From positions 1-28,141 of IMG/VR virus record IMGVR_UViG_3300046820_000967: a DNA stretch of 28,141 nt. One strand, written 5' to 3'. The notes beneath the pieces are model-generated. The model did not search any database. It was given only the letters and a program-made list of their open reading frames with translations, and was not told where the DNA came from. This document shows, piece by piece, positions 20,872 through 28,116 of the stretch. Origin of the DNA: a virus. Made by a program: the position numbers and the translations under genes. Position 1 is the stretch's first letter, and each line of letters begins with the position of its first letter.

Positions 20872-21735
20872 ATGGCTAATACATTTGACTCCGCCTTGGT
20901 GACCGACGTCCTCCGCGACAGCGTGATCACCGTCCTCCAATCGCGCTTGGCTCCCCTGAGCGCCTTCACGAAAGATTTTTCCGCTGAGAGCGTCAAGCCT
21001 CGCGCGACGATCCAAGTGCCAATCGCAACCGCTGGTTCGACCACTCAAACCAACGCATCCGACTTTGAAAGCGGCAACAGCACGCTCGATAACGTCGCTG
21101 TCACGGTGAACCAATACAGCAACTCGTTCGCGATCAGCAACGACGAACTGAACCAAGGTTTCCGCTTGGAGAACATCGCCAAAATCAACCTTCATCAGCT
21201 TGCCAACAAACTGATCGACGTGGCTTTGACTCCAGTGACCACCACGAACTTCGGCGCGGCAGTTGTCGACAAAGACGCAGCTACCGACGTTGGTGTTGCT
21301 GACCTTCGCACGCTCTGGGCAGCTCTGAAAGATGGCGACGTTCGCAACGTGATCCTCGATGGCAGCATCTACGCTCAATTCCTTCCTTCCAACCTTGAAG
21401 CCTTCCAAGTCGCTTCTGGTGGCAAGAACGTCGGCATGTATGGTTTCGACCTGTTCACCTACAACAACCGCTGGACTGGTGCTGGCACGAACGTTCGCGG
21501 CTTTGCCTGCTCCCCTCAAGCTATCGCTGTTGCTTCGGGTGTTCCCGTTCAATCGGCAGTCGCTGACGACATGGTGGCTCAAGAGTCCGTGTTGATCCCT
21601 GACCTTGGTTTGTCCGTCCAGATGAACATGTGGGTCAGCCGTCAAACTCGCTCGCTCTGGGCCAGCTACGACGTGATGTTCGGTGCCGCCAAAGCTGACG
21701 GTTCCGCTCTCAAACTTCTGGTTCTCACTCCTTAA
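20872..21735 (+). CDS. Major capsid protein (P22-coat-like type)
   Basis: This 287-aa protein opens MANTFDSALVTDVLRDSVITVLQ and has a QVPIATAGSTTQTNASDFESG segment, then VNQYSNSFAISNDELNQGFRLENIAKINLHQLANKLIDVAL, typical of the P22-like HK97-fold coat group found in many phage clusters. Codon use is highly biased to a few codons, unlike neighbours, which suits an abundant product. It lies after the scaffold-like gene. The leader is A/C-rich (CAACTACTAATACACAATC). The host tie suggested by this type is only an impression. Confidence 0.8.
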   Translation: MANTFDSALVTDVLRDSVITVLQSRLAPLSAFTKDFSAESVKPRATIQVPIATAGSTTQTNASDFESGNSTLDNVAVTVNQYSNSFAISNDELNQGFRLENIAKINLHQLANKLIDVALTPVTTTNFGAAVVDKDAATDVGVADLRTLWAALKDGDVRNVILDGSIYAQFLPSNLEAFQVASGGKNVGMYGFDLFTYNNRWTGAGTNVRGFACSPQAIAVASGVPVQSAVADDMVAQESVLIPDLGLSVQMNMWVSRQTRSLWASYDVMFGAAKADGSALKLLVLTP

Positions 21736-21953
21736 TGTTTCTGGTAGTTTCATCGGTTAACGTGGAGAGCGTGGCGGTTTATTCCGCCGCGCTCAAAGCG
21801 GCTAAAGCGAAGGCAAACGAAACGAAGGACAAGGTACGCATTTATCGAATGCCGACCGTGGTGGAGGAAGTGGTTCGTCCTGACTCTCCGCCCCAGGCAC
21901 CAGATGATCCACCAGCGCAAACACCGCAAACCAAAAAACGCAAAAAACGCTAA
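21735..21953 (+). CDS. Hypothetical small protein after capsid gene
   Basis: This 72-aa protein starts in a TAATG overlap with the capsid gene. The N-terminal half is helical (ESVAVYSAALKAAKAKANETKDKVRIYRMP); the rest is Pro-rich (DSPPQAPDDPPAQTPQT) ending in a Lys/Arg tail (KKRKKR). No family is recognised. By position it may be a small head or connector protein, or a decoration protein. It also ends in a TAATG overlap. Confidence 0.6.
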   Translation: MFLVVSSVNVESVAVYSAALKAAKAKANETKDKVRIYRMPTVVEEVVRPDSPPQAPDDPPAQTPQTKKRKKR

Positions 21954-22285
21954 TGTCATTGCTGTCCGATTTTGCCAAGTCAGCATTCGCAGCCGCTAGG
22001 CAAACTATCGGTGGCGAATCCCTGACGATTGCAGGTGGGACAGCAGTTAGTGTTGTTTTGAGCGAGGCTTCAGACTCGCAGACATACGAAGACACTGGCT
22101 TTATGCCAGTAACATCGTTTCAAGCCGTGATCGACAGCGTGGAATTTTCCGCAGCATACACGGCATCAATCAGGACTTACATCGGCAAAATCGCAACTTG
22201 CCGGTCACGACAATTCCGCATCGTGGAGATTGTGAATGGCAGATCATTTGTGACATTGAGACTCGAAACGACAAACCGCGCATGA
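21953..22285 (+). CDS. Head-tail connector-type protein
   Basis: This 110-aa protein starts in TAATG after the small Pro-rich gene. Its alternation of beta-like segments (ESLTIAGGTAVSVVLSEAS, SFQAVIDSVEFSAAY, QFRIVEIVNGRSFVTLRLE) and its place between capsid and tail genes suit a head-completion or connector protein. No diagnostic motif is seen. It overlaps the next gene in ATGA. Confidence 0.55.
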   Translation: MSLLSDFAKSAFAAARQTIGGESLTIAGGTAVSVVLSEASDSQTYEDTGFMPVTSFQAVIDSVEFSAAYTASIRTYIGKIATCRSRQFRIVEIVNGRSFVTLRLETTNRA

Positions 22286-22965
22286 AATTGACAATGAAAG
22301 TCGACGAAAAGCAATTGATGCGCTCACTTATGAAAACACGCAAGCAGTTTGGCGAGTCGTCTGAGCAAGCAGTTTTCCGCTGGGGCGTTCAAATCGCTCG
22401 CGAGCTTGCAGGATCCACACAGGCATTTGGCAAAGGGAAAAAAGCAAAAGGCATTCAAGAAGGCGCAATCTGGAAAGACGCGTTCAATGTCTGCCGATTG
22501 GTCGAGAAAGTCGGGCAACTGAAATCACCAGCGGACGCATACAACTGGATTGAGCAGAACCGCACAAGAGCAAGAAAGCGCACGGCATTCTTGCCAGAAA
22601 ACGAACGCAAAACCGTAACGCGGCAGGTCTTAGAATCCGCATTACAAATAAAATTTGAGCGCGTCGGCATGGCAAAAGGCGCATGGCTAGGCGGCGGGAA
22701 AGATTTGTCCGACCGGCAAACTGGTCAACAAAAGGTCAAAATTGGCAAAAACTTTTTGGGCTACGCGCAGAAATACGCCGATATGGGCAAGGCAATCAAA
22801 CGCATTTCGGCGTTTAAGCCAAACGTGTCATTGCAAAACAACGTCGAGCATTCATCTGATCAAACCGTTTTGAGCGACAAGCGCAAAAGCGACGTGGTAA
22901 AACGCGCATTGATCAACACGATCAAGTGGTATGACAAAGCATCAACCAAGGCATTAGCAAAATGA
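22282..22965 (+). CDS. Putative tail-completion / minor tail protein
   Basis: This 227-aa protein starts at ATG 22282 in an ATGA overlap; a start at 22198 would intrude on the gene before it. It is very basic and helical (DEKQLMRSLMKTRKQFGESSEQAVFRWGVQIARELAG, ENRKTVTR-type segments, KSDVVKRALINTIKWYDKA). This style resembles gp10/HK97-type neck or tail-completion proteins, which lie at this genome position. The assignment is by context. Confidence 0.5.
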   Translation: MKLTMKVDEKQLMRSLMKTRKQFGESSEQAVFRWGVQIARELAGSTQAFGKGKKAKGIQEGAIWKDAFNVCRLVEKVGQLKSPADAYNWIEQNRTRARKRTAFLPENERKTVTRQVLESALQIKFERVGMAKGAWLGGGKDLSDRQTGQQKVKIGKNFLGYAQKYADMGKAIKRISAFKPNVSLQNNVEHSSDQTVLSDKRKSDVVKRALINTIKWYDKASTKALAK

Positions 22966-23369
22966 CGACCGACCTTGCCATAGCTGAAATCAAAAATTAT
23001 CTCATCGAGTATCTCGATGAAGAAATCGACATTTTCATCGCAGGTGACATCGAGGACCTGATTGCACCATTCATCGACATCACAACCACGGGCAGCAGCG
23101 AGCATGAAGTCCTCAGGGGCGTGCTTGAAATCAATGTCAAGCTGCGCGTGGCGACAATCCCTAGGATTGAGAATACTGGGCGTGCAATTGCTGACGAGCT
23201 TTACGACGTAATTGCTGACAGCGCTCAATTGATCGCATGGAGCGATGAGAATAACACGACCACGAAATTTTTCAATGCGCGCGAATACGAAATGGAAACG
23301 CGCGCGGAAAACGATATGACCATTTCAGAAATCACATTCACGCTTACCGCGTGCAAACTTTACAACTAA
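22962..23369 (+). CDS. Putative tail terminator-type protein
   Basis: This 135-aa acidic protein starts in an ATGA overlap. An N-terminal amphipathic helix (DLAIAEIKNYLIEYLDEEIDIF) is followed by beta segments (HEVLRGVLEINVKLRVAT and SEITFTLTACKLY), a layout like gpU-type tail terminators. It is placed directly before the tail tube gene, which supports this. No family motif is certain. Confidence 0.5.
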   Translation: MTTDLAIAEIKNYLIEYLDEEIDIFIAGDIEDLIAPFIDITTTGSSEHEVLRGVLEINVKLRVATIPRIENTGRAIADELYDVIADSAQLIAWSDENNTTTKFFNAREYEMETRAENDMTISEITFTLTACKLYN

Positions 23370-23373
23370 AATT

Positions 23374-23799
23374 ATGAGCGCAACAGTATTTGGAACATCA
23401 AAATTCGGGGCAGCAAGCGAGGAGTCGACAACTGGTTTGTATGTCGCAAACATTAGCTTTGCAGGAACAAGCGAAAACGCGGTCGCACCAAACCATTTGG
23501 GTCAAGATCAAGCCATGGCAATTTTCAATGAGTCGATCGACGTATCGCTTGACGGCGTGATCAAAACCAAAGGGTCTGGCATGGTTGTTGGAATTGCTGA
23601 TGTTGTCGCTCTGGCAAACTTCACCGCCGACAGCTTGAACATTGGAACTGATTTGCTGAAAACAACCCCAGTATCCAACGCCAGCACGATCATCACAGGC
23701 GGCACGATTTCGCGGACCAACAACGGGTTTGAGACGGGCGATTTGACTGGCGTTTACAAGCCAGGCGTCGACTCGACCGCTGTCAGTAATCCAACCTAA
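23374..23799 (+). CDS. Major tail (tube) protein candidate
   Basis: This 141-aa protein is beta-rich and Gly/Ser/Thr-rich (MSATVFGTSKFGAASEESTTGLYVANISFAG; KGSGMVVGIADVVALANF; ITGGTISRTNNGFETGDLTGVY). It sits just before the chaperone and tape measure genes, the usual place for the tail tube gene. Its N-terminal MSxTxFGT resembles that of the protein at 25973, so the two may share a tail-specific motif. It is followed by an A/C-rich 17-nt gap. Confidence 0.6.
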   Translation: MSATVFGTSKFGAASEESTTGLYVANISFAGTSENAVAPNHLGQDQAMAIFNESIDVSLDGVIKTKGSGMVVGIADVVALANFTADSLNIGTDLLKTTPVSNASTIITGGTISRTNNGFETGDLTGVYKPGVDSTAVSNPT

Positions 23800-23816
23800 T
23801 TCATAGCAACAAAGAA

Positions 23817-24359
23817 ATGATCAACGAAGAAAAGTTTGGAACAGGCGAGATCAATCTTGCTTGCTCGCTCATGGCTCTAGGAGTGCCGTTATCGGTCCTA
23901 GAGCCATGCTCTATTATCGCGCACGAAAATGGGAGCGTGCATAGTCGATACAATTTTGAGCCGGTCAGCATCGACGGGAAATACAAGACAATCGAACTCA
24001 GCCGCGCATGGTCAAACATTAGCAAAGCGCCATCGAATCACCCGCTTGTTTGGCTGTCTGATTTTGTCAAAGCAGGCGGAAAAGGGCGCACGATCAAAGA
24101 ATGGCTGGAATTCGCCATTGATCGCCATGGGCTAGAGCATGTCCGAAATTTTGACGACGCAGAAAGCCACGTCGGGCAGTTTTCAGACAACATCGAAAGT
24201 TATTGCTTGGCGTTTTGCTGCAATCGCAAAACGCTGCTGGATTTGCATTACAAGGCAAAGCAAAAAATCTACATGACAAACGGATCGTCTCGCGTCATGA
24301 TCGACGCGAAAGCTCCAAAGCATGTAAAGCAGGAACTCATCAACAGACTGAACGGATGA
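23817..24359 (+). CDS. Unidentified tail-region protein before chaperone genes
   Basis: This 180-aa protein lies between the tail tube gene and the chaperone pair, an uncommon extra gene here. No recognised domain is found. There is an N-terminal apolar stretch (INLACSLMALGVPLSVL), a central PLVWLSDFVKAGGKGRTIKEWLEFAIDRHG, and a Cys-containing region (SYCLAFCCNRKTLLDLHYK). The first 90 nt contain a perfect 13-bp hairpin (23870-23908). It overlaps the next gene in ATGA. It may help tail assembly; the sequence does not say. Confidence 0.65.
   Translation: MINEEKFGTGEINLACSLMALGVPLSVLEPCSIIAHENGSVHSRYNFEPVSIDGKYKTIELSRAWSNISKAPSNHPLVWLSDFVKAGGKGRTIKEWLEFAIDRHGLEHVRNFDDAESHVGQFSDNIESYCLAFCCNRKTLLDLHYKAKQKIYMTNGSSRVMIDAKAPKHVKQELINRLNG
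23870..23908 (+). other. 13-bp perfect intragenic hairpin
   Basis: CATGGCTCTAGGA (23870-23882) pairs perfectly with TCCTAGAGCCATG (23896-23908). The 13-nt loop can form a further CCG/CGG stem around TTAT. It lies 53 nt inside the gene after the tail tube gene. No U-tract follows, so it is not a standard terminator. It may lower expression after the abundant tail tube gene or protect the upstream mRNA. Confidence 0.65.
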
Positions 24360-24733
24360 ACGCAAGAGAAACGAAATTAGCAGGTGCATGGCTGGGTGAA
24401 ATCATGCTTGGCGATAAGCCATTGAAACCACTTTCACTAGGAAGGCTGCAAAAGCTGGAGCTGATGAAAAACCGCTGCTTTGTCGAGAATTCGTCACAAA
24501 GCGAGATTGAAGCGATGGTTGAGGTGATTTATGTTATGGCTCACGAAGCGCCTGAGGTTGTCGCATACAGCCGCAAAACGCAATCTGAGAGGTCAGACGT
24601 GTTGTCAGATTTCGCGATCATCCACGAATCAGAAATTGAATCAGTAATCGCGCAAGTGCTTGAATCGGTGTCTCGCATCGAAGCGGCAAAAATGGAAGGC
24701 ACATCGTCGGGAAAGGAGACTCGCCATGCGTGA
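24356..24733 (+). CDS. Tail assembly chaperone, upstream (gpG-like) protein
   Basis: This 125-aa protein starts at ATG 24356 in an ATGA overlap; the earlier frame is an artefact. LSLGRLQKLELMKNRCFVE and the following helix (SEIEAMVEVIYVMAHEAPEVV) resemble lambda gpG-type chaperones, which bind the tape measure during tail assembly. Near its end lies the in-frame slippery heptamer G GGA AAG, so some ribosomes shift -1 and extend the protein by 78 residues. The zero-frame protein ends five codons after the slip (last sense codon at 24728-24730). Assignment rests on location, size and the frameshift signal. Confidence 0.75.
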   Translation: MNARETKLAGAWLGEIMLGDKPLKPLSLGRLQKLELMKNRCFVENSSQSEIEAMVEVIYVMAHEAPEVVAYSRKTQSERSDVLSDFAIIHESEIESVIAQVLESVSRIEAAKMEGTSSGKETRHA

Positions 24734-24768
24734 TTGCGCAGATCGAATTTTTTGCAATCAGGCATGGC
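24709..24768 (+). promoter_or_regulatory. Programmed -1 ribosomal frameshift site with stimulatory stem-loop
   Basis: GGGAAAG at 24709-24715 is read as G GGA AAG in the upstream frame, exactly the X-XXY-YYZ slippery format and the same heptamer as in lambda gpG-T. After a 7-nt spacer (24716-24722), the arm GCCATGCGTGATTGC (24723-24737) pairs with GCAATCAGGCATGGC (24754-24768). Fourteen of 15 positions pair, with one G-G mismatch and a 16-nt loop. A -1 shift continues in the frame open to 24951, giving 120 + 78 = 198 residues. The stem also covers the only nearby GTG start (24730). Confidence 0.85.
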
Positions 24769-24951
24769 TTAAAGCTGGATCATCTGTTATGGGATATGGA
24801 GTCGGCGCGCTTGATGCAGTTGCTTTACTGCGAGCCAATTTCACGGGGGGCAACCATGCGTTATGCGGCGGCGATTGAGGATCAACACACAAACAAAAAA
24901 CTTGAACAACTCGAAAGGAATCTTGAACAATGGCAATCGGAACTGAGGTAA
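24730..24951 (+). CDS. Tail assembly chaperone, downstream (gpT-like) part
   Basis: This ORF lies in the -1 frame relative to the upstream chaperone gene and is open from before 24715 to the TAA at 24949-24951. MIAQIEFFAIRHGLKLDHLLWDMESARLMQLLYCE resembles phage chaperone C-terminal parts (an E-F-F-x-x-R-x-G ... L-L-W ... L-x-Q-L-x-Y pattern). The GTG at 24730 overlaps the upstream stop as GTGA, but it is buried in the stem-loop, so most product is probably the frameshift fusion. The C-terminus is a coiled-coil-like LEQLERNLEQWQSEL and overlaps the tape measure gene by 22 nt. Confidence 0.75.
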   Translation: MIAQIEFFAIRHGLKLDHLLWDMESARLMQLLYCEPISRGATMRYAAAIEDQHTNKKLEQLERNLEQWQSELR

Positions 24952-25976
24952 AAGTAGGATTTGACGGCGACGAAGTCAAAAAAGGCTTTGCTGGCATTCG
25001 CGGCATGTTCGCCGGCGCTGCTCGCTCATTTGGCAAGGGCGCGATGATGATGGCTGGGGCAATGGGCGGTAGGACCTTGATCGACCTTGGATTGCGTTTG
25101 GCGAACGGAACGAAAGAACTGGCGGATTTTAGCGGCGAAATTGAAGACGTGGCGGTGCAAACTGGGTCGACGGTGACAGAGATCGCCATGCTAAATCGCG
25201 CATTACAATTGGCAGGCGCAAACATGGACGCTGGGCGCGCGTTGTCGTCATTGAGCGAGAAGATTTATGAAGCCACACACGGCGGAGAAGACTTGCAAAA
25301 AGCATTCGCAAGGATCGGATTGTCAGCTTACGAACTGCAAGGGCTAAATCCGATGCAACAATTCCTGACAACCATGAAGGCGCTTTCTGGTTTTACGGGC
25401 GACATGGGAGAACTCAACGACATCACAAAAGAATTGCTCGGCGGCAAAATGGGGATGCAAGCGATTCGACTTTTCCGTAATGAGGACGCAATGAAAAGCA
25501 TGGGTGAAGATGTGCGAGTTTTTGCAGAACAACTCGACAAACACGCCGCCAATCTTGGAGGGTTTGGCGACCAGATGGATCGACTTCCTTATTTGTGGCA
25601 ATCGTTCAACCTTGCCATTGCGCGCATTCTTGGGGCAAATGGCGACGCGTTAAAAGGGATTATTGACAAGCTCATGGCAATGCTAAATGCCGAGGACTTG
25701 TCGCAATTGCTTTACCAGCTTCGCGCTGAATACGCCAAGATGCTCGAAGTAATCGCAAACTCCGACTTCATGAAGTCATTCAAAGACTTCTTCCGCGACA
25801 TTGGCAGGCAGATTGGCGAAGGGATCAAGGAGAGCCTCAATCTCGATAAGATCCTAGGCTTTGGCGCGAACAACAACGCGCAACCAGATCGTCACATGGC
25901 GCAGCTTTTGAACGCCACGAATCAGACAAACAACATTCTCACATCCATCGAAAGATCAAACAATAGATACGCATGA
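24930..25976 (+). CDS. Tape measure protein (short)
   Basis: This 348-aa protein follows the chaperone genes and is helical and Ala/Gly/Leu-rich with hydrophobic stretches (AMMMAGAMGGRTLIDLGLRL, residues 38-57), as tape measures are. Heptad-like segments follow (SLSEKIYEATHGGEDLQKAF; LLYQLRAEYAKMLEVIANSDFMKSFKDFF). The start overlaps the chaperone ORF by 22 nt. At about 0.15 nm per residue it would specify a tail of roughly 50 nm, short for a siphovirus. The role is well supported by context; the tail length is a calculation from a rule of thumb. Confidence 0.8.
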   Translation: MAIGTEVKVGFDGDEVKKGFAGIRGMFAGAARSFGKGAMMMAGAMGGRTLIDLGLRLANGTKELADFSGEIEDVAVQTGSTVTEIAMLNRALQLAGANMDAGRALSSLSEKIYEATHGGEDLQKAFARIGLSAYELQGLNPMQQFLTTMKALSGFTGDMGELNDITKELLGGKMGMQAIRLFRNEDAMKSMGEDVRVFAEQLDKHAANLGGFGDQMDRLPYLWQSFNLAIARILGANGDALKGIIDKLMAMLNAEDLSQLLYQLRAEYAKMLEVIANSDFMKSFKDFFRDIGRQIGEGIKESLNLDKILGFGANNNAQPDRHMAQLLNATNQTNNILTSIERSNNRYA

Positions 25977-26788
25977 GCAGCACAATTTTTGGAACAACCA
26001 CAGGCGGCATTCCGGGTCCGTCGTTCAAGGCGCGCCGTGACGAAACGGGCAAATGGACAGCCAGTTTGTCGATTGCAGTCAAGCGCGGCGACTACGAATC
26101 GTTGTCAGGCGCATACCGCAAAGGCGAGTCAATCGCGGTAATTTACCCGCAGGTCCAAAGCTATTTTACAGGCATGGTCGTCACGGATCATGAATACATC
26201 GAAAAGCCCGGTGGTCTTGATGAGGTGGTCGTGAATTTTGTCGGCGCATTCATGGAAGAATCAGGCGATCCAGACGCGCGCGATTACGTTTACGACTACC
26301 AAGTCGATTTGGCGGAAAAGCCGATCATCGAACACCCTAAATTTCAACAAGTTTACCCGCCAAACCAAGAGCTTTTGATTAAATACTACGAAGGCAAGGT
26401 GCGAGTGGTTGATGTTGAAACCAATCCAAACAAGTTCATCGACAACTACTCTGGGCAGATTCTTCGCGATTACGAGCCAGCCTCAGGCGAGTTTGGGCAG
26501 GAATTTTACGATGTCATCGTGACAAAAGGAATGCGGACCTACCTGCAGCCGATGGCAGAATACACAGAAACAGTGACCGCTGTTGACGACCTGACAGGCA
26601 AAATCGACTTGATGGGCAAAATCGACACGCCGCCAAATGATCCGCCGCAATTTGAAGGGTTCATCTGGTTTATGAGTGGCGCAACGCAATCTAAGAGCAG
26701 CGACAACCCGATCACATGGTCGCGCACATGGACCAGCATCGAAGACAATACTCAAAACGCATTTTTATATGGCGCAGAAGAAGTCTAA
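25973..26788 (+). CDS. Minor tail protein (distal tail region)
   Basis: This 271-aa protein starts in an ATGA overlap with the tape measure gene, a place usually held by distal tail or minor tail proteins. Beta-rich segments (TASLSIAVKRGDYESLSGAY; EVVVNFVGAFMEES; ITWSRTWTS) suit a tail-tip component. The N-terminus MSSTIFGTTTGGIPG resembles that of the tail tube candidate (MSATVFGTSKFGAAS). No enzyme motif is found. It is possibly a Dit-type or hub protein. Confidence 0.55.
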   Translation: MSSTIFGTTTGGIPGPSFKARRDETGKWTASLSIAVKRGDYESLSGAYRKGESIAVIYPQVQSYFTGMVVTDHEYIEKPGGLDEVVVNFVGAFMEESGDPDARDYVYDYQVDLAEKPIIEHPKFQQVYPPNQELLIKYYEGKVRVVDVETNPNKFIDNYSGQILRDYEPASGEFGQEFYDVIVTKGMRTYLQPMAEYTETVTAVDDLTGKIDLMGKIDTPPNDPPQFEGFIWFMSGATQSKSSDNPITWSRTWTSIEDNTQNAFLYGAEEV

Positions 26789-27308
26789 TTTACCAATCGG
26801 CTACACCCCGCCAAAACGAGGCGAGCGCATCAAAGCGTCCGACATCCAAGGCATTGCCAAGGCTGTTAAACGGTTGACAAGGCAAGGGAGGGAGATTTAT
26901 CAGGCGGCGTTTCCAACACCTGGTCGGTTTCCGTTTGAGATTTACTCAGGAAGCGAAATCCCAGAGGGCGAGACCGAGTCTCAAATTTTTATCGGCGCTT
27001 ACCCTGGCACGCTTGAGGTTGAAGTTTTTGATGATGTTAAAGAATACTCGCCAACAACAGGCACTTGGTATTTGCAGGCGCGAATTGAAATTGATCCTGA
27101 CACTGGGGAAACAATTGATAAAGCCGTTGAGTTTGTGGCAACAATGGGAACCAATACAGGCGTTTTGTTTCATTTGCAGATCGGTTCAATCCAAGTTGAC
27201 GCATCAGGAACACCGCAAAACAACACGATTTCGCAGACAAATTACGGGCCGATACAAGTCGTCAAATACGGAGGCATCGTGCAAAAATGGAATGTAGTTC
27301 TTTATTGA
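26769..27308 (+). CDS. Tail-tip / structural protein, unidentified
   Basis: This 179-aa protein starts at ATG 26769, inside the preceding gene by 20 nt; longer frames are artefacts. The basic N-terminus (AQKKSNLPIGYTPPKRGERIKASDIQGIAKAVKRLTRQG) is followed by a beta-rich part with a fibre-like style (FPFEIYSGSEIPEGETESQIFIGAYPGTLEVEVFDD; GTWYLQARIEIDPDTGE). The order basic linker then beta domain suits a baseplate or tail-tip protein. No family is recognised. Confidence 0.6.
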   Translation: MAQKKSNLPIGYTPPKRGERIKASDIQGIAKAVKRLTRQGREIYQAAFPTPGRFPFEIYSGSEIPEGETESQIFIGAYPGTLEVEVFDDVKEYSPTTGTWYLQARIEIDPDTGETIDKAVEFVATMGTNTGVLFHLQIGSIQVDASGTPQNNTISQTNYGPIQVVKYGGIVQKWNVVLY

Positions 27309-27309
27309 T

Positions 27310-28086
27310 ATGACAAATGAAGAAAGATTAAATGATTTCTGGCAAAAGCAGCACTTGAAAAAATACCAAGTTGAATTAAAGCTGCGCCAAGGTCTCTTTA
27401 ATCACCCGAACCGCACGTCGCAAATGGTTCCGAGCGGGACGCTGACCATTGAGCGAGATGAGCGAGTAATGGCAGGCACGCCATCAGAAAACGCTGAAGC
27501 AGACGTGACGACTTTGAGCGTCACCTTTGGCTCTATCCCTGCGACTACACGTCATTTTTTCGATGTCCCGATGATGCGAGAGGCGACCGTGTTTGATGAA
27601 GCCCCTGCAGGCAAATTCTCGATGATGCACGGCCCAGTTCATCCATGGCTTTTCGCTTTTTTTGTAAACACGCCAGCTGAAACATCGCCAACAATCGGAA
27701 CGAACACGGTCAAGCGATACAAGTATCAAAGCGGATCATGGAACCTGATTGCAACAACCAGTAATGATGTTGTCGGAGATTCGTTTTTTGAGGTGCTTTT
27801 TGGTGGTGGGTATTATGTGCCTTCGCCGGGCAATTTTTACAACGGGGGATTCTCCGAGGACAGCGATGATTACAAGGCTGAAATTGTTTGCGACATCAGC
27901 TTGTCTGGTTACACGATTTTACCACCGTCTTTGGCCGTAACAACAAAGCGATGGCCATGGGATGATGCTTGGGGAGTCGTAAACGATGGATTGGCAACTT
28001 CGTTTGCTGATGATTTGGCGTCAAGGAATGCATCAAATCCCGGACAATGGTCGGGAAGTTTGTCGCTTGCTTACAATTTCTCTTGA
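27310..28086 (+). CDS. Structural protein near tail tip, unidentified
   Basis: This 258-aa protein begins 1 nt after the preceding stop and is beta-rich and aromatic (PATTRHFFDVPMMREATVFDEAPAGKFSMMHGPVHPWLFAFFVN; FFEVLFGGGYYVPSPGNFYNGGF). The N-terminus is helical (NEERLNDFWQKQHLKKYQVELKLRQGLF). No motif is recognised. Together with the next partial gene and the fibre at the left edge it forms the host-recognition end of the tail. Confidence 0.6.
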   Translation: MTNEERLNDFWQKQHLKKYQVELKLRQGLFNHPNRTSQMVPSGTLTIERDERVMAGTPSENAEADVTTLSVTFGSIPATTRHFFDVPMMREATVFDEAPAGKFSMMHGPVHPWLFAFFVNTPAETSPTIGTNTVKRYKYQSGSWNLIATTSNDVVGDSFFEVLFGGGYYVPSPGNFYNGGFSEDSDDYKAEIVCDISLSGYTILPPSLAVTTKRWPWDDAWGVVNDGLATSFADDLASRNASNPGQWSGSLSLAYNFS

Positions 28087-28116
28087 CGCAAACATTTTTG
28101 ACATGACAACAAGTGC

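Noticed and set aside
20836-21753. 305-aa open frame on the - strand opposite the major capsid gene
   Set aside because: It mirrors the strongly codon-biased capsid gene, shows no domain, and every supported gene here is on the + strand.
24683-24698. Second possible slippery run (GCA AAA ATG) in the chaperone gene
   Set aside because: It does not fit X-XXY-YYZ in the reading frame, while GGGAAAG does so exactly.
24726-24878. 50-aa frame from ATG 24726 with an SD at good spacing
   Set aside because: Its translation has no family likeness, whereas the -1 frame from the slip site matches tail chaperone proteins and continues to the tape measure overlap.
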